In this document: piece after piece, positions 60,876-64,000 of the stretch
How positions within the stretch are numbered: the first letter of the stretch is position 1
Layout: every line of letters begins with the position of its first letter
NCBI GenBank assembly: GCA_963745205.1
Contig: CAVUWX010000022.1
Span: forward strand, 1 to 64,000
Reading direction: 5' to 3'
Length of the DNA stretch: 64,000 nt
DNA from: Hyphomicrobium_A sp963745205
GTDB lineage: Bacteria > Pseudomonadota > Alphaproteobacteria > Rhizobiales > Hyphomicrobiaceae
Notes under the pieces: generated by a model
Databases searched by the model: none
What the model was told of the DNA's origin: nothing
The model's input: the letters and a program-made list of their open reading frames with translations, nothing else
Program-made: the position numbers and the translations under genes

Positions 60876-61799
60876 ATGTCTTCTAGGCTGGTGCTTGCAG
60901 GAATAGTGCTGGCGATGGCCGGCTTGGGCGCAACCGCGCACGCGCTCGACGCGAGGATCGCGTCGATCGGCCCCGTGCTCAAAGCTGGCAAGGCTAGCTC
61001 GGCGGTCATCCAGGTGCGGCGGCGCTCGCGGGACGTGGAGACACGCCCGACCGCGCCCGAGGCGACCAATGCCCTACCCGGGAAGGCGGAAAGCAACGGT
61101 GAGGTCCTGTTCGGCGTACAGGACGTCGGCTTCCTCGTCGACCGCGACGTCATCCGCGTCGGCTCCGAGATCGGCAAGTTCGACCGCATCCGGCTGCGCG
61201 TCTTGAAGAACGACATCTTCGTCACCGAGCTCAAGGCCATCTACGACAACGGTGACAGCGAGACGCTGCTCAAGGACACCAAGATCGACAGCGACCACAA
61301 GACGGATTGGATCCCGCTCAAGAACAAGGGCTTCATCAAGGAGATCCAGCTCGTCTATCGCTCCAAGCCCGACTTCAAAGGGCAGGCTCGCGTCGAGGTG
61401 TTCGGCGAATACACCGACGGCTGGCTCGGCCCCAACGGCGAAGGTACCAAGTACAACAACGGCTGGGTGCTGCTCGGCACCGACACTGCGGGCAGCATCG
61501 GCTTCGATCAGGTGAAGATCCCGGTCGGCAAGAACGAGGGCGGCTTCAAGCAGCTGCGCGTCTCGGTCAAGGACCGCGACATAACCATGACCAAGCTCGC
61601 GGTCGTCTACGCCGACGGCGCCAAGGACGACATCGACTCAAACCGCGTCAAGGTCGCGGCGGACGAGGCGTTCGGTCCCGTCGAACTCAAGAAAGACGGT
61701 TCGATCAAGGAGATCCAGGCGACCTGGCGCTCGCGCGTGCTGGCGACCTCGAAGCGCGACAAGGCCTACGCGACCGTGGAGGTCTGGGGCCACCACTGA
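60876..61799 (+). CDS. Secreted protein with two homologous beta domains (DUF2541-like)
   Basis: The product has 307 residues with a signal peptide (VLAGIVLAMAGLGATAHA). A ~50-residue linker precedes two copies of a domain: copy 1 about residues 83-180 (FDRIRLRVLKNDIFVTELKA, WIPLKNKGFIKEIQLVYRSK) and copy 2 about 210-307 (FKQLRVSVKDRDITMTKLAV, VELKKDGSIKEIQATWRSRV). The LRVxxKxxDIxxTxLxxxYxDG pattern recurs and ends RxEVWGxx-like in both. It is related to DUF2541-type periplasmic proteins. Function unknown; the internal duplication is clear. Confidence 0.7.
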   Translation: MSSRLVLAGIVLAMAGLGATAHALDARIASIGPVLKAGKASSAVIQVRRRSRDVETRPTAPEATNALPGKAESNGEVLFGVQDVGFLVDRDVIRVGSEIGKFDRIRLRVLKNDIFVTELKAIYDNGDSETLLKDTKIDSDHKTDWIPLKNKGFIKEIQLVYRSKPDFKGQARVEVFGEYTDGWLGPNGEGTKYNNGWVLLGTDTAGSIGFDQVKIPVGKNEGGFKQLRVSVKDRDITMTKLAVVYADGAKDDIDSNRVKVAADEAFGPVELKKDGSIKEIQATWRSRVLATSKRDKAYATVEVWGHH

Positions 61800-61827
61800 C
61801 TTGGCGCCGACTGAGCGCTAAGCACGC

Positions 61828-64000
61828 TCAGCCGAAGGCGCCCCAGTGGTGCGAGATGCCCGTGCCAATCTCGCGTACGAACTCGTAGGCCAGCTCCATC
61901 GGCTCGAGAATCTCGGTTTCGATGCGCCCGTAGTCGTCGATGCCGTGCGGTCGGTAGGTCGCCGGCTCGTCGAACGCTGCGGCATCGTGAGCGGCGAGGC
62001 TCCGCCGCGGGAAGGCCTGCCGGACGATCTGTACTACCGCAGGTATCTCGAGCCCGATCGCCCACTGGAAGATCTGGTCGTAGGAGACCTCGTTTGTCGG
62101 GGTGAAGCGCGGGAGCTGCGCGGCAAGAATGAAGATGCGCATGATGAGCGTGAGCCGGATCGCCTGCAGAAGGTCCAGCTCCAGCCGGTGATCGTCAGGG
62201 AACTTGCCGCCTTCGAGGCCTATATCCTCGAGGATCGAGTGCAGCTCGATGGCGTCGAGACGCAGGTGGTGGGCAAGCCCGTTGATCTCGCCGGCGCGCG
62301 TGTCGCCGAGGAGCCGCTTCGCCAGCGTCTTGAACGCCGCATCGTGATTGGGCTCCCGGCCCCATGAGGCGCGCTGGGCCCAGAAGCCGGCGTCGAACGG
62401 AATGGCGTTCGCGCCCACGGCGTTGAGGCTGGAAAGCTGCTTCGCCCTCGCGATCATCTCGATAAGGATGCGCAGGCGCGGTGAGCGCTTCGCGAGCTCG
62501 ACGAAACGCTCGCGCTCCGAGCCGACGGCCGCGCCGAGACCAGCCACCACATTCGCCACGTAGCCGAACTGCTGCAGGATGGCGTTATTGGGGATCGCGC
62601 GCATGCGGGCAGGGTCGCCACGATCACTAGTATGCTCGCCCTGCCGCTTCACGGGCCGCGAGCCGCTCTTGAACAGGAGGTTGGCACCGAACGCGCCGAG
62701 CAAAGCCCGGTAGCCCGGATGGGCAAACAGCGCCTGCTGGTAGGCGCGCAGGCGAAGCTGGAAGTCGAGCGAGAGATTGACGTCGGCATAAAATGGGTCC
62801 TCGCCCTCCCCGGGGTCCTTGCCAGAGCGGATGATGGTCGCGAGCGCGCGCGTCGCCAATTCGCGGTTGCCGAAGAACAGGTAGCCGTCACCGCCCTGGA
62901 AGCTCGTCTCGTGCTTCAGGGGGAGGGTGTGACGGAAGAAGCGCCAGCGCGCCTCGCCCGATAGGACATAGCGTAGGCGCCGGCGCAGCGGGCCGGGGTG
63001 CGCGCCGCGGCCCATGCTCTCGCCGTGAGTCGAGAAGATCAGCGTCTCGACGCCGCGTAGATTGGCCTTGTGCACCACCTCTGCGAGGCCGAATTGCAGG
63101 CGCTCGTGCGCGAGGCCGGCCGCAATCTGGCCGATGAAGCGGCCTGCGTCCGAGTATCCGGTCTGCACGCAAAGCCTTCGGCGCCCGCGCACGTAGTCGC
63201 GGTAGGCCTCCTCGGCGAGCAGCCGCTCGATCAGGCGCGGGCCCGTCTCCAACGCGGCGGGAGTCTCGAATAGCGGCGAGATGTCGACGATGTTGTCGAC
63301 GCCGAACAGCTTGGCGAAAAACAGAGCGATCAAGATCGTTGCCGGGCTCTCGCACTCGGCGATGAGGTAGCGGATCGGCGTGTCGCGATCGACGTGCTTT
63401 GCTATCTGTGCCGCGAGCGCGAACTGGCGAATGGCAGTCGCCGTCTCGAGATCGAGGGTCTCGAAGTTGACGCTCGCGGGTTTCACGTTGCGGATCATCT
63501 CGACGATGCGCGCCAGCGCCTGGCGTTCGCCGAGGTCGCGCGTCCACGGCTCATGCACGAAGGCGCGGAAGGCGTTGTTGATCTGCACGGCATTCACGCG
63601 CAGGTGAATATGCGACATGCTGAGGCCGTTCGCCTGCAGGAGGCCGGAGATGGCCGCGATCGCGCGCTTCGTCTTCTGGTCGGGTGCAGCATCGATGAGC
63701 GACCCGAACAGTCCAATCAGCGGCTCGGCGGATACGAGGTTGTAGCTGTCCCCCCGCGTGATCGCGTTGGCGGCCTCCGCGAGCGTGAAGCCGCCGGGCC
63801 CGATCTGCTCAAGTGCGGCAATCTGCTCGTCGACGGCGGCGATCGCGAGGTCGAGCTTGCCAGTGATCTGCCGCGACAGACGCTGCACTTCTGCGCCGTT
63901 GCCGAGGGCGCCTTTGAGCGCCAAGAAGCGGTCGCGGATGTCGTTCAGCGCCGCCTGCTTTTCGCGCAGCCGGATGAGGAATGAGAACGTCCACTTGATG
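61828..64000 (-). CDS. ppc: Phosphoenolpyruvate carboxylase-like protein (partial, runs off the window)
   Basis: The open frame continues past 64000 (visible N-terminal residues IKWTFSFLIRLREKQAALND), so only the C-terminal ~724 codons are present. PEPC-like motifs: LFFAKLFGVDNIVDISPLFE, QTGYSDAGRFIGQIAAGLAH, IFSTHGESMGRGAHPGPL and FQGGDGYLFFGNRELATRAL. PEPC adds bicarbonate to PEP, giving oxaloacetate, a serine-cycle or anaplerotic step. The classical TAHPT and GYSDSGKDAGR motifs are altered to HIHLRVNAVQI and GYSDAGR, and the C-terminus lacks the usual terminal NTG. It is thus a divergent form; activity is not assured. Confidence 0.75.
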   Translation of the reverse strand, partial: IKWTFSFLIRLREKQAALNDIRDRFLALKGALGNGAEVQRLSRQITGKLDLAIAAVDEQIAALEQIGPGGFTLAEAANAITRGDSYNLVSAEPLIGLFGSLIDAAPDQKTKRAIAAISGLLQANGLSMSHIHLRVNAVQINNAFRAFVHEPWTRDLGERQALARIVEMIRNVKPASVNFETLDLETATAIRQFALAAQIAKHVDRDTPIRYLIAECESPATILIALFFAKLFGVDNIVDISPLFETPAALETGPRLIERLLAEEAYRDYVRGRRRLCVQTGYSDAGRFIGQIAAGLAHERLQFGLAEVVHKANLRGVETLIFSTHGESMGRGAHPGPLRRRLRYVLSGEARWRFFRHTLPLKHETSFQGGDGYLFFGNRELATRALATIIRSGKDPGEGEDPFYADVNLSLDFQLRLRAYQQALFAHPGYRALLGAFGANLLFKSGSRPVKRQGEHTSDRGDPARMRAIPNNAILQQFGYVANVVAGLGAAVGSERERFVELAKRSPRLRILIEMIARAKQLSSLNAVGANAIPFDAGFWAQRASWGREPNHDAAFKTLAKRLLGDTRAGEINGLAHHLRLDAIELHSILEDIGLEGGKFPDDHRLELDLLQAIRLTLIMRIFILAAQLPRFTPTNEVSYDQIFQWAIGLEIPAVVQIVRQAFPRRSLAAHDAAAFDEPATYRPHGIDDYGRIETEILEPMELAYEFVREIGTGISHHWGAFG

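Noticed and set aside
1..64000. CRISPR arrays, rRNA genes or prophage structural genes
   Set aside because: No regularly spaced repeats, no rRNA-like stretch and no capsid, tail or terminase proteins were found.

Overview
The window is GC-rich DNA from an alphaproteobacterium, most likely order Hyphomicrobiales (Rhizobiales). This is inferred from gene content: a bioBFDA operon ending in bioZ, a TrcR/DUF1013 regulator, DUF1178 and DUF465 proteins, an NAD-dependent formate dehydrogenase, and GTG/TTG starts with 4-base ATGA or GTGA overlaps. Formate dehydrogenase and a PEP carboxylase-like enzyme would fit a C1-using relative of Hyphomicrobium or Rhodoplanes, but the species cannot be fixed.

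Layout. 1-5.5 kb is accessory: a tRNA 3' end and a degenerate second copy of it bracket a small gene, followed by a frameshifted membrane patatin, two tandem paralogous secreted proteins and small exported or membrane proteins. 5.5-16.8 kb holds a cytochrome c, a broken FAD oxidase next to an NmrA-type reductase, an esterase with a Cys nucleophile, MutT, ComF, glutaredoxin, a nitrilase and an alkaline phosphatase. 16.85-20.4 kb is a decayed segment bracketed by a perfect 24-bp inverted repeat; it contains at least three multiply frameshifted genes, a degenerate IS1595-type element and a small transcription unit with an elaborate RNA leader. 20.4-26.6 kb is a GntR regulator and the biotin operon bioB-F-D-A-Z. 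28.8-30.9 kb is a fluoride-riboswitch-controlled operon (antiporter, universal stress protein, DUF190). 31-46 kb is housekeeping: rpsU, purEK, acyl-CoA synthetase, trcR, MaoC hydratase, ribF, GMC oxidoreductase, formate dehydrogenase and tRNA-Ala(CGC). 46-64 kb carries yggT, DUF167, folD, comM, a PP2C/FHA/FHA/WD40-kinase signalling module, a cyanide-insensitive-type bd oxidase, a membrane SNase-like protein, an HtrA-like protease, secreted proteins, and a PEP carboxylase-like gene running off the right edge.

How genes work together. Biotin synthesis is one tightly coupled operon in which BioZ supplies the acyl-ACP precursor. PurE and PurK are adjacent for the AIR carboxylation step. The Ser/Thr kinase, two FHA proteins and the PP2C phosphatase form a complete phosphorylation circuit. 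The fluoride aptamer with an alternative pairing and an intrinsic terminator should switch the antiporter operon on when fluoride enters the cell.

Caution: about a dozen genes carry single-base frameshifts, several in normally conserved genes (comM, the kinase, the acyl-CoA synthetase, DUF4186 in a C7 run). Outside the decayed segment these may be sequencing or assembly indels rather than real pseudogenes.
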